Source: Alphaproteobacteria bacterium (GTDB lineage Bacteria > Pseudomonadota > Alphaproteobacteria > Micavibrionales > Micavibrionaceae). Taken from it: a stretch of 19,804 nucleotides of DNA. Made by a program: the position numbers and the translations under genes. Of the stretch, positions 1 to 7,369 are shown piece by piece. The number at the start of each line of letters is the position of its first letter. Positions within the stretch are counted from its first letter, which is position 1. The stretch spans positions 1 to 19,804 of the forward strand of contig JAESUK010000085.1 of the NCBI GenBank assembly GCA_016763095.1, written 5' to 3'. The notes beneath the pieces are model-generated. The model was not told the DNA's origin, made no database searches, and saw only the letters and a program-made list of their open reading frames with translations.

Positions 1-216
1 AGGGAGGTGTCCACGTTGTGTAGAGTGCATGCGAACTGCTCTGTCGTGTGTTACATTTGTAAGAACACGACCAAAATCAACCTCTGTAAGGTCCTTTGGA
101 CGATAGTTCGGTGTATCGGCATTGGCAATATTTTGTGCTATAACCTTCTGACGGGTATCAAGGTAATCGAGCTTTGCGCCCATGGCTTGAAAAAGTGTTA
201 TGTTATTTATTGTCAT
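1..216 (-). CDS. flgB: Flagellar basal-body proximal rod protein FlgB, N-terminal part
   Basis: This reading frame is open from the start codon at 216 down to the window edge, so only the first 72 residues are present. It begins MTINNITLFQAMGAKLDYLD and contains IAQNIANADTPNYRPKDL, the N-terminal signature shared by rod proteins and closest to FlgB (ANIANADTPxYKxxDLDF). FlgB forms part of the proximal rod in the periplasm, adjoining the export gate. The gene is divergent from the FlhB-like/fliO/fliP operon. A sigma-54 promoter is predicted about 45 bp upstream of its start codon. No strong Shine-Dalgarno is visible; a GGG sits about 10 nt before the start. The identification rests on the N-terminal motif only, since the C-terminus lies outside the window. 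Confidence 0.9.
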   Translation of the reverse strand, partial: MTINNITLFQAMGAKLDYLDTRQKVIAQNIANADTPNYRPKDLTEVDFGRVLTNVTHDRAVRMHSTQRGHLP

Positions 217-239
217 TGTTTTCGACCCATTTTTATTAT
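210..239 (+). promoter_or_regulatory. Possible sigma-70-type promoter for the FlhB-like/fliO/fliP operon
   Basis: TTGTCA at 210-215 and TATTAT at 234-239 each match the housekeeping -35 and -10 hexamers at 5 of 6 positions, with an 18-nt spacer. No sigma-54 site is present on this strand upstream of the operon. The region overlaps the flgB start codon on the other strand. In AT-rich DNA such matches arise by chance, so this is only a candidate. Confidence 0.3.
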
Positions 240-260
240 TCGTTCGTGTAAAGTATATAA

Positions 261-277
261 GCAGGAAATGTGCCAGA
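261..277 (-). promoter_or_regulatory. Sigma-54 (-24/-12) promoter for flgB
   Basis: Read on the minus strand the sequence is TCTGGCACATTTCCTGC. It matches the sigma-54 consensus YTGGCACG-N4-TTGCW at nearly every position, with exactly 10 nt between the -24 GG and the -12 GC. The expected transcription start is near 250, giving a leader of about 34 nt before the flgB start at 216. Sigma-54 control of flgB operons is known from Caulobacter. The element coincides with the ribosome-binding site and start codon of the divergent FlhB-like gene. Confidence 0.8.
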
Positions 278-714
278 TGAGTGATGAGCCAGAAATTCAA
301 GACGGTATCGATACTTCAGATAAGTTAACTCCTTTAAATATAAAGAAAAAACAGGATTCCACAGTCGCGGTAGCTATACAAACACCTGCGGGGAAAAATA
401 TGCCCCCCAAGATTACTGCGGCGGGGAGGGGAAAAGTTGCCGAGCAAATTCTGCAGTTAGCGTATGATGCGGGCATAAATGTGCGTGAAGACAAGGATTT
501 GGTTGAAATCCTTGCTAAAATAGAGCTTGATAGTCCCATACCATCCGAAGCTTTTATGGCTGTTGCAGAAGTTTTGTCGTATGTATTTAAGGCAAACGGT
601 GAGCCTGAGCCATTTAACGCAATTCTCGAAGAGTTCTTAAAATGTGAAGGGCAAGAGGCGGATGCAGATCCAGATACGGAACAAAATAGAGAAGAAGACG
701 ACAAGAATGACTGA
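277..714 (+). CDS. Stand-alone FlhB C-terminal-domain-like protein (export apparatus switch homologue)
   Basis: A 145-residue soluble protein. Residues about 29-106 (from STVAVAIQTPAGKNMPPKIT through LSYVFKANG) align with the cytoplasmic domain of FlhB/YscU-type export switch proteins, including the AAGRGKVAEQI, GINVREDKDLVEIL and IPSEAFMAVAEVLSYVF segments. The membrane part of FlhB is absent, and the self-cleaving NPTH motif of FlhB is replaced by DSTV, so autocleavage is not expected. The last 35 residues are acidic and probably disordered. I chose the ATG at 277 because AGGA at 263-266 is correctly spaced for it; a longer frame runs upstream but there it is antisense to flgB, and ATG 268 has no room for a ribosome-binding site. 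Its stop overlaps the next gene by 8 bp. Such small FlhB-like proteins (FlhX/YlqH type) occur near flagellar loci in many bacteria; the exact role is uncertain. Confidence 0.8.
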   Translation: MSDEPEIQDGIDTSDKLTPLNIKKKQDSTVAVAIQTPAGKNMPPKITAAGRGKVAEQILQLAYDAGINVREDKDLVEILAKIELDSPIPSEAFMAVAEVLSYVFKANGEPEPFNAILEEFLKCEGQEADADPDTEQNREEDDKND

Positions 715-967
715 TGCTGCCATTTATATAAGCGAACTAGAAAAGCAAAAAGACAAGATTCAAACAGCCCTTGATCAAATAGGGCAGGGAAAAATCCCTA
801 ATATGGGTGAAATTGATAGAGATGTATCCGCGCTATGTGGGTCTATTGAAATTGCCCCTCCCGCAATTGCAAAAGAAACAGAAACTGAACTCCGCGCTAT
901 GATTTCGATGCTAGAGGATTTGGCGGGACGTATTCAAGATTTTCAAAAAACGTTGGAGTCTAAGTAA
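707..967 (+). CDS. Small helical protein of unknown function in the fliO-fliP operon
   Basis: An 86-residue protein beginning MTDAAIYISELEKQKDKIQT. It has no membrane segment or signal peptide and is predicted to be mostly helical, with heptad-like stretches at about residues 8-25 and 58-86. It overlaps the FlhB-like gene by 8 bp and is separated from fliO by 2 bp, so it is translated as part of the flagellar export operon. I chose ATG 707 over an in-frame ATG at 644 because the latter would add a segment lying wholly inside the upstream gene. I do not recognise the family. Its size, helicity and position would suit an export chaperone of the FliT/FlgN sort, but there is no motif that establishes this. 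Confidence 0.7.
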   Translation: MTDAAIYISELEKQKDKIQTALDQIGQGKIPNMGEIDRDVSALCGSIEIAPPAIAKETETELRAMISMLEDLAGRIQDFQKTLESK

Positions 968-969
968 GT

Positions 970-1284
970 ATGGAAGTCTCAACAATCATTCAATTTTTAC
1001 TCGCGCTTATCCTTGTCATTGCAATGATGGGGGGCTTGGCGCTTATTCTGAAACTTGTCGGGGGTGGTCGTCATATCCCTATGACAAAGAACAAGCGTCT
1101 TAAAATTGTAGAGATTTTACCCCTTGATCATAAACGTCGCGCTATTTTAATTCAGCAGGATGATCAGCAACATCTGTTGCTCCTTGGACAAAATAGCGAG
1201 AGCGTTATCACAACCAATATTAAACCTATTAAAGTTCCTGAGAGTAAAAAGGGAAGTAAAAAAGAGAATAAAGATGAAAAATAG
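970..1284 (+). CDS. fliO: Flagellar biosynthesis protein FliO
   Basis: A 104-residue protein with one N-terminal membrane segment (about residues 5-30) followed by a small cytoplasmic domain. The segment RLKIVEILPLDHKRRAILIQ and the following QHLLLLGQNSESVI are typical of FliO (RLxVVExxxLDxxRRLVLVRxDxxEHLLLIG). FliO is an assembly factor for the FliP ring of the flagellar type III export gate in the inner membrane. The gene lies 2 bp after the helical orphan and overlaps fliP by 11 bp, the expected fliO-fliP order. The length is within the usual range for alphaproteobacterial FliO. Confidence 0.9.
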   Translation: MEVSTIIQFLLALILVIAMMGGLALILKLVGGGRHIPMTKNKRLKIVEILPLDHKRRAILIQQDDQQHLLLLGQNSESVITTNIKPIKVPESKKGSKKENKDEK

Positions 1285-2059
1285 AACACGCTATATAGTT
1301 CCTGTCCTCTCTTTTATGCTGGCGTTGCTGGTCATTCCTTCTGATCTTTTTGCGCAAGCCATTACGATTGATATGGGCGGAGAGAATAGCGGGTCAGTAA
1401 CGGGGCGGGTTATTCAACTTGTGGCTGTTATGACGATTTTGTCTTTGGCACCCTCCATCTTGGTGATGATGACATCCTTTACACGGATTATTATTGTGTT
1501 TTCGTTCCTTCGTACTGCGATCGGAATTCAGCAAACACCCCCAAACACAGTGCTTATTTCGCTCGCATTGTTTCTCACATTTTTCATTATGGCACCAACC
1601 TTTGAGGCAGCGTATAATCAGGGGCTAGAGCCATTAATCAACGAAGAGATAGATGAGCTTGAGGCGTTTGATCGTGGAATTGAGCCATTTAAAAAGTTTA
1701 TGCTTAAACATGTGCGTGAAAAGGACTTGATCCTGTTTACAGAGATGAGCGGTGAAGGAGAATATGAAACACCAGAAGCTATTCCTCTTCAAGTTCTTGT
1801 GCCATCATTTATGATTTCAGAGCTCCGCAGAGCCTTTGAGATAGGCTTTATGATCTTCTTACCTTTCTCGATTATCGACATGGTCACGGCGGCCATATTG
1901 ATGTCGATGGGGATGATGATGCTCCCTCCCATTATGATATCACTGCCATTTAAGATCGTATTTTTTGTGCTTGTCGATGGGTGGAATCTGATCACAGGAT
2001 CCCTCATTCAAAGCTTCGATGTGGTTCCCATATCTGAACTCACGGGAACGTCAGGATAG
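1274..2059 (+). CDS. fliP: Flagellar export gate protein FliP
   Basis: A 261-residue polytopic membrane protein. It starts with a cleavable-type signal sequence (residues 1 to about 27, hydrophobic core VLSFMLALLVI), as is usual for FliP. Both family signatures are present: the first around SFLRTAIGIQQTPPNTVL and the second around LVPSFMISELRRAFEIGF, followed by the LPPIMISLPFK membrane segment and a C-terminal GWNLITGSLIQSF. FliP forms the core of the FliPQR export gate through which rod, hook and filament subunits pass. I chose ATG 1274 because it begins the signal sequence; the upstream extension to 1160 would be fliO coding in another frame. fliQ and fliR do not follow here; the next gene is convergent. 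Confidence 0.95.
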   Translation: MKNRTRYIVPVLSFMLALLVIPSDLFAQAITIDMGGENSGSVTGRVIQLVAVMTILSLAPSILVMMTSFTRIIIVFSFLRTAIGIQQTPPNTVLISLALFLTFFIMAPTFEAAYNQGLEPLINEEIDELEAFDRGIEPFKKFMLKHVREKDLILFTEMSGEGEYETPEAIPLQVLVPSFMISELRRAFEIGFMIFLPFSIIDMVTAAILMSMGMMMLPPIMISLPFKIVFFVLVDGWNLITGSLIQSFDVVPISELTGTSG

Positions 2060-2096
2060 TAAGTTCGCAGGTGCTTTATAACAAAATGTAAATATT

Positions 2097-4994
2097 TTAT
2101 TTTTTGTTGCTACTATAGCTTGTAAGAAAATCTTTGAAGATATCCACTTCTGCAACAATATTTTCTATTGTCCGTCGGTCTGCAAGGAAAACAGCCTGAT
2201 GAGCGCGTGTTATAACTTCAAACTCATCTGCTTTTGGTGTGCCCGCCATGGATTCACCAAAGCGCTCGCGTATGCTATTTAGCACATATCTATTGTCTGA
2301 CAAATTAAGTGTAATCGCCCAGTTTAAAATCATGTCCATGTGCTCTGTGCTCAATGGTGCGGCGAAGTTAATATTCTCTCTATTAATAAGCTCTTCCAAT
2401 GCCTCGGATGCCGCTTGCCAACGCCCTGCGCGCCACGCAACATCTGCACGCATCCGTAATGTCTGTTTGCTTTGGTACAATCGTGAAAGTGCAACGAGCG
2501 CGTTATCAGGTTGCTTGAGAAGGGAGTAGGCATGAGCTTTCAGCAAGCCTATGCCTTGCTTGATATCTATAGCGTTTTTTGATGTGCGCTCAGGTGAAGA
2601 TGCTAAGAATGAAGATGCTTTTGCAATGCTTTTAAGAGCAAGGGATGGTTTACGATCAGTAAGCTCAACGCTTGCAAGGCGCAACGCCACACGCGCACCT
2701 TCCATGCCACTAAGGTGATTGTCGACTTCGTTCTTTAGTAATGTTGCCGCGCGTCCCAAAAGGTCAATTTCTATTAATCGCTCAGCCAAACGTTGAACAA
2801 GGTGCTGTCCATCTTCTCCTGTTGGCGAAAGCTCTGAAAACTCTTCAAACAGTGTAATTGTATCCAGTGGATCAAGCTCATTGATGCGGTCCGTTGAAAA
2901 GACATCGGAAAACGCCTCCGCCATTTGTGCTGCAATTTCTTGTGCAAGCTCAGGGTCAGGAGAACGGCTTGCCGCCTTACGAAGAATATTTAATCCGTGG
3001 ATGTAGTCGTTTGCTTCTATATAAGCAAGTCCTAGACGATAGTTAATTTGAGTTTCCAAATCGTCCCCGCGCCATGCATAACGAAGCCTTTCTAGATTAT
3101 CAATGGTCTGTTGCGCCGTTATTTCCTTGTTCTCATACATTAAGCGCGTGAGAGCCAGCCCTGCTTTGGCGCGGTAAAGGTCATCACGTCCCTTAGTCAA
3201 GGGTTCCCAGTAACCGTACGCCTCTTTATAGTTTTTGTTCTGACGCTCGGCTTCTCCAGATAGATATTGCAGTGCGGCCACTTCTGAATTGCTAAGGTCA
3301 TTGAGGTTGTGATCGACAAGGTTAAGAAGGTCTTCTCCATCATCCGCTCGCCCTTGTCTCAAGGCTATTTCTGCCAAAACCAATGCAAGTTTTTGCTGAA
3401 GCGGAGAGGGATAAAGGCTCACAAGCCCAACGTCATCAGGTAGGTGATCCCCTGCTTGATTCCAGTCTTCAAGTCCTGCAAGAGTATAAGCTTTCCAAAG
3501 CTCTATTTCATCGTATTCTTGTAATACTTTATGGCTAAATTCATCATAGGCTAGGTCATATTGTCCACCCAATGCATGCGCTGCACCAAGCATTGCAACG
3601 AACTCGGGGCTTTCCTTGATGTCAGGGTATGTATCTTCGATATAACCCAAAAAACCAACGGCCTCTGCCGAGCGATTATTAGAGAGCTCAAGACGAGCAA
3701 GCGTCATCAGATCATTAATACGGTTGTCAGCGGATTTTCCTGCTGATCCAGATAAAAGTAAGCGTTCATTCTTTGGAAGTTCTTCCAAGCCCCCAAGTTG
3801 CCACTCGTCAAAACGGAATATCCGCTTCATATTCTTGTAGTTTTCTATCTTCGGGGCACCATCCGTGATTGATCCCTGTAGTGGCATGCGTGGAATATCA
3901 ATTTGATCAGAAATATGAAGCCCCGAGGCGCGTGAAATATCAGCCCCCTCGGTATGAATGGACACTGTTAAGTCTTCTGTCTTTGGTAAGAATGCAAGAC
4001 CAATATAGGAAGAAAGCGTTGTCAGCTCAATAAAATCTGTCTCGCCATGGTGCGGTGCGGAAACTTTATCCGTTGTGATCACTGTAATTGTATCTTCAAA
4101 ATCAGGATCAGAAACAGTGATGGTGCGTTGAGAGTCTGGATCAGTCCAAACCAGTGCCTGATCCTGTCCCTTAAGAAATTGAGAGGGCTTAACCTTCTTC
4201 TTGTCGGTTGTAAGCACCAGTCTCCAAATCAGTCCCCCGCCTTCTGCATAAAAATAAAGGGGGGCATCTGCGTTCGGGAGATGCATTCTAAACGCTGTCG
4301 CTTGAGGAAGCTCAATACGCTCAAAAGAAGAAAATAAAGATGTCTGCTTGCCCTTAAGTTGCGGAGGAATGAGGAAGTCTGGTTTGTCGACGACAATCCA
4401 TAACATATTGTGGCGTTTAAACGCACCCACACTAATGGTTTCCGTTGCCGTCACTTGAATGACATGGTCCGAGGCAATATGTACCTTTGGACCTTGTCCT
4501 ATAAACTTTTCTGTTTGAACCTCAGGCACAACAACAGGCGTTGCCTTTTGTGTCGTTGTCTTAAGCGTTATCTGTGATGGTGGCGGTGCTGTAACATTCT
4601 GCGGTTTTTTGAGTGTAGAAGCCTTTGATTGATCCCCGTAGATATCAATGATGATCTTCTTACCTGTTTTAAAATGACGGAGAGTTGCTGACGGGGACAG
4701 GTTTAATGTCAGGTTCTTACCATCTTTTAAGCTTGTGTTGCTCACACGCGACAGATCCGGAATGGAGGCCATTCCATCAATCGTGTCACCACTCAGCATA
4801 ATATTGTATGTAGATGAGCCTTGTTCCTTGATCGTATAAGATGTTTTTTTGTCTGATTGAATGACAATACGAGAGAAATTATCTTTTTCATACGCGCGCA
4901 CGGTTGCAGCCCAAGATGCCGACACCCAGAGTGTGGAGGCTGCAACAAGCGTAATCAGAACGGGTTTTTTTACATGAGCCGAAAAATAAACCAT
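2097..4994 (-). CDS. Large exported TPR-rich protein of the flagellar motor operon
   Basis: A 965-residue protein with a signal peptide (residues 1-29, cleavage probably after SASWA). Residues about 31-120 form a beta-rich domain (ATVRAYEKDNFSRIVIQ ... KKIIIDIYGD) that resembles an AMIN-type domain. A Thr/Pro/Lys-rich linker follows at 122-160, then a second beta-rich region to about 370. From about 420 to the end the sequence is all helical with TPR-like repeats, for example SPEFVAMLGAAHALGGQYDL, the region near 537-556, and QINYRLGLAYIEANDYIHGL. It is the last gene of the fliL-fliM-MotE-MotB-like operon, 99 bp after the MotB-like gene, so it is probably a periplasmic partner of the motor. 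No clear Shine-Dalgarno precedes the start. I do not recognise a named family. Confidence 0.75.
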   Translation of the reverse strand: MVYFSAHVKKPVLITLVAASTLWVSASWAATVRAYEKDNFSRIVIQSDKKTSYTIKEQGSSTYNIMLSGDTIDGMASIPDLSRVSNTSLKDGKNLTLNLSPSATLRHFKTGKKIIIDIYGDQSKASTLKKPQNVTAPPPSQITLKTTTQKATPVVVPEVQTEKFIGQGPKVHIASDHVIQVTATETISVGAFKRHNMLWIVVDKPDFLIPPQLKGKQTSLFSSFERIELPQATAFRMHLPNADAPLYFYAEGGGLIWRLVLTTDKKKVKPSQFLKGQDQALVWTDPDSQRTITVSDPDFEDTITVITTDKVSAPHHGETDFIELTTLSSYIGLAFLPKTEDLTVSIHTEGADISRASGLHISDQIDIPRMPLQGSITDGAPKIENYKNMKRIFRFDEWQLGGLEELPKNERLLLSGSAGKSADNRINDLMTLARLELSNNRSAEAVGFLGYIEDTYPDIKESPEFVAMLGAAHALGGQYDLAYDEFSHKVLQEYDEIELWKAYTLAGLEDWNQAGDHLPDDVGLVSLYPSPLQQKLALVLAEIALRQGRADDGEDLLNLVDHNLNDLSNSEVAALQYLSGEAERQNKNYKEAYGYWEPLTKGRDDLYRAKAGLALTRLMYENKEITAQQTIDNLERLRYAWRGDDLETQINYRLGLAYIEANDYIHGLNILRKAASRSPDPELAQEIAAQMAEAFSDVFSTDRINELDPLDTITLFEEFSELSPTGEDGQHLVQRLAERLIEIDLLGRAATLLKNEVDNHLSGMEGARVALRLASVELTDRKPSLALKSIAKASSFLASSPERTSKNAIDIKQGIGLLKAHAYSLLKQPDNALVALSRLYQSKQTLRMRADVAWRAGRWQAASEALEELINRENINFAAPLSTEHMDMILNWAITLNLSDNRYVLNSIRERFGESMAGTPKADEFEVITRAHQAVFLADRRTIENIVAEVDIFKDFLTSYSSNKK

Positions 4995-5093
4995 GAAATG
5001 AGAGTGCCATACAAGGCGTTTGAGCTCAAGCCATTGATAAGAAATGGGTTAAACTATCCCACTCAATATATCTGCTGAAAATAATACAGTACG

Positions 5094-5903
5094 CTATCGC
5101 TTTTGTATGCGTTGCATGAAGTCTTCTTTTTTATCATAGATAATGATGTCTACGCGCCGAGAAATTGTTTTACGTGCTTCAATGCTAAGCGTCTCTGGAA
5201 GGGAATTATAAAGCCCACTTGCCGCCCCACGAATGTGCATAGGGTGTTCATAACCGTTCTTTTTCATCAGGGCTGAGAAGTTCACTGCACGTTGTAAAGA
5301 TAAATCCCAGTTTGACCTGAATTGAGGGTTGTTCTGATGAACGGGGGACGGGTCTGTGTGCCCCACAACTTCAATGCTGTTTTTGATCCCTTTAAGGATG
5401 GAACTAATTTCTTGAACAACATGCTTGTTCTTGTCTGAAATTATGGCGCTTCCTGATGCAAATAAGAATTTTTGTGGAACAGTGAGGATCAGGCGATGCT
5501 CTTCTGGCTCTGCTGTAATATGAACCTTGTCGTTAAGCTCTCGTCTAATCAATTGATTTGTAAGAAGTGCTTCTAAATAAGATAAGTTGAGTGCATTCTC
5601 AAACTTAATTCGCTCTAAGCTAATGTCGTTGACTTCCCCACGTTGCGCAACCTGCCCAAGGTTCTTAGAAAATTCCATATTCACTTGCTCTCTAATGTCT
5701 TCCCAAATCTCATGTTTTGGGTTTGCCATGGAATATGTCATAACAAAGAAAGTAAGCATTAACGCAACGGTATCGGTAAATGTCATAAGCCACGCTGTTT
5801 TTTGCGGAGCCTGATGGGCAAATGTGCGCTTCGATCCTCTTGCTTTGGGGATGTGCGCTGTCGGGGCTGTCAAAGAAATGAGAGAGTCATTTGTGCTCGT
5901 CAT
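5094..5903 (-). CDS. MotB-like stator protein with OmpA peptidoglycan-binding domain
   Basis: A 269-residue protein. A single N-terminal membrane segment at about 37-58 (WLMTFTDTVALMLTFFVM) carries Asp44 in the position of the proton-carrying Asp32 of E. coli MotB. Residues about 135-258 form an OmpA/MotB peptidoglycan-binding domain with VVGHTD (179-184), NWDLSLQRA (198-206) and RRVDI (249-253). It should anchor a stator unit to peptidoglycan while its membrane helix takes part in ion flow with a MotA partner. No motA is present in the window. Its start overlaps the stop of the preceding MotB-like gene by 4 bp (ATGA), which suggests translational coupling. It could be the true MotB or a specialised paralogue. 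Confidence 0.88.
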   Translation of the reverse strand: MTSTNDSLISLTAPTAHIPKARGSKRTFAHQAPQKTAWLMTFTDTVALMLTFFVMTYSMANPKHEIWEDIREQVNMEFSKNLGQVAQRGEVNDISLERIKFENALNLSYLEALLTNQLIRRELNDKVHITAEPEEHRLILTVPQKFLFASGSAIISDKNKHVVQEISSILKGIKNSIEVVGHTDPSPVHQNNPQFRSNWDLSLQRAVNFSALMKKNGYEHPMHIRGAASGLYNSLPETLSIEARKTISRRVDIIIYDKKEDFMQRIQKR

Positions 5904-6640
5904 TCGCTTCCTCCCTTCTGTAGGGGAGAGGTTTGAATGTCATACATTGTATATGGACGAATAACCAAAAGCACAATATTGTTGTCTATGGATGTTAAGA
6001 CATCACCTTCTGGGAGTGTTTCAACACCTTCGCTCGATATGCCAATACTTATACGCTCTGGTGGGAACCCGACTTGCGCCAAACGTTCCCCCAAAAAAGC
6101 AACTTTTTGCGCCACGATAGTTTGCTCTTCTTGCGTTAAGGCAAAGAGGTCATCTGGTGTTTCAAGCACAATATCTAGTCGGAAATTGTGATTATTTGAA
6201 AGTATAAGACTTTTAAGCAAGGAGAGAAACTCTCCAGATTTATCAATCCGTGATAGATGGTGAGGGCGAATATCAAGGAGCGCGTTCTTCAATGCTTTAT
6301 AGGGGAGTGTGGTATAAAAAAGCCCTCGCTCGTCATCTCTTTGAGGGTTAGATATTTGCTTGAATTGAGACTGGAAAAGCTCTTCTAGGTGGTCATAAAC
6401 TGTTCCTTCACCTATTGCTTGTGCGGGGTCTGGCGTTACGCTAGGTGCGAGCTCGTTACGAACAACCCGATTAGCAAAAGTTGCACCGATGCTCTCCATA
6501 ACAGGTTTTATCTTCTCTTCCTCAAAGGTAGAGATACTGTTCAGAACAATAAAAAAAGATAGCAAAATGATAAATAATGCAAGGGTTTGGAGTGTTACCC
6601 CATCTCCGTTTGTCACTGGATTAGGTTTTGTTTTTCTCAT
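5900..6640 (-). CDS. MotB-related protein lacking the proton-binding aspartate
   Basis: A 246-residue protein with one N-terminal membrane segment (about 16-38, TLALFIILLSFFIVLNSIS) that resembles the MotB helix of its downstream neighbour. When the shared L-T/S-F-F motif is aligned, the proton-carrying Asp position is Ala. The periplasmic part ends in a region (about 150-237) shaped like a degenerate OmpA/MotB fold, with GERLAQVGFPPERISIGISS near the usual helix-strand unit, but without the GHTD and NW-LS-RA motifs. The start codon overlaps the MotE-like stop (TAATG) and the stop overlaps the next gene (ATGA), so all three are likely translated together. It is either a structural partner of the complete MotB-like protein or an assembly factor. 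Confidence 0.75.
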   Translation of the reverse strand: MRKTKPNPVTNGDGVTLQTLALFIILLSFFIVLNSISTFEEEKIKPVMESIGATFANRVVRNELAPSVTPDPAQAIGEGTVYDHLEELFQSQFKQISNPQRDDERGLFYTTLPYKALKNALLDIRPHHLSRIDKSGEFLSLLKSLILSNNHNFRLDIVLETPDDLFALTQEEQTIVAQKVAFLGERLAQVGFPPERISIGISSEGVETLPEGDVLTSIDNNIVLLVIRPYTMYDIQTSPLQKGGSE

Positions 6641-7332
6641 TATTGATCAGAAAGGGTTGGGAGGCTTTTCTCTTCAGCCAAGAAAATTGTAACACTGCGT
6701 GCACGATCTGGGTCCATGGCGGCCATAATAGGAGCAAGTTTTCGCTCGGACATTCCTCCCATAACGTTAATCAGGATATCCATATCAAGTGTATTAAAAA
6801 TCTTTGCTGCATCTTTGGCTTTCATGCCTTCGTAAATCTTAACAAGGCTTGTTATACGCGCTTTTTCTTCTGATGTTTGTTGTTTCAGTAATGCTTGGAT
6901 CTCATTTCGAATGGTTTCAAGCTCTTGATATTTTCGTTCAATCTGTAGCTCAGCTGCTTTTAAGAGCGCCTCTTTGTTCTCTACATTCAGTTCGCGCGCA
7001 TCTAAATTTTTACGGCGTTTTGCGAGTGTTTCAAAAAGCTCTGCTTTCACGGAAGAAAATTCAATGTCGTTTTCATCAGAATCTTGCCAATCAATTGTGG
7101 TTGGTTGCTGAACCATCTCTGGAGAGGTGCCTTCGGTCGAGGTTGTCGTGGTGGATTTAAGGTCTGATTTCGGTGGAGGGGTATCTTGGGGCGTGCCTAT
7201 TTGCGCTGAAGCGCTCCCTTGAGAAGATGCAGGATCAATAATGACTTCACCCAAACGTACGGCAAAGGCAAGGGACGCAACAACCACAAGAAGTGGCAAA
7301 ATCTTTAGTTTTTCTAAAAGTTGATCATACAT
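6640..7332 (-). CDS. MotE-like protein (membrane-anchored, MgtE N-domain-like)
   Basis: A 230-residue protein with an N-terminal membrane anchor (residues about 11-27), a low-complexity Ser/Thr/Pro linker (35-75), a coiled coil (about 95-165, rich in E/K/L) and a C-terminal MgtE-N/FliG-like domain (about 160-222) with VKIYEGMKAKDAAKIFNTLD and MSERKLAPIMAAMDPDRA. This is the architecture of MotE, described in Sinorhizobium as a periplasmic chaperone for MotC. The same domain appears in FliG. The gene lies 37 bp after the DUF6468-like gene and its stop overlaps the start of the first MotB-like gene, which fits a role in stator assembly or stabilisation. Confidence 0.85.
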   Translation of the reverse strand: MYDQLLEKLKILPLLVVVASLAFAVRLGEVIIDPASSQGSASAQIGTPQDTPPPKSDLKSTTTTSTEGTSPEMVQQPTTIDWQDSDENDIEFSSVKAELFETLAKRRKNLDARELNVENKEALLKAAELQIERKYQELETIRNEIQALLKQQTSEEKARITSLVKIYEGMKAKDAAKIFNTLDMDILINVMGGMSERKLAPIMAAMDPDRARSVTIFLAEEKSLPTLSDQ

Positions 7333-7369
7333 TTTGGTCGTTATCTATCATATGTTAGGCGTGAAAAGC

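Noticed and set aside
7..276. Upstream extension of the FlhB-like reading frame
   Set aside because: It runs antisense to the flgB start, which has a clear conserved rod-protein motif, and it contains cysteine-rich sequence with no family resemblance. The ribosome-binding site favours ATG 277.
297..704. 135-codon minus-strand reading frame opposite the FlhB-like gene
   Set aside because: It is a shadow of a gene with recognisable FlhB-domain motifs; its Ser/Ala-rich composition is typical of an antisense frame.
2060..2096. Terminator between the convergent fliP and TPR genes
   Set aside because: Only AT-rich, weak complementarity is visible (AACAAAA with TTTTGTT), without a stable stem.
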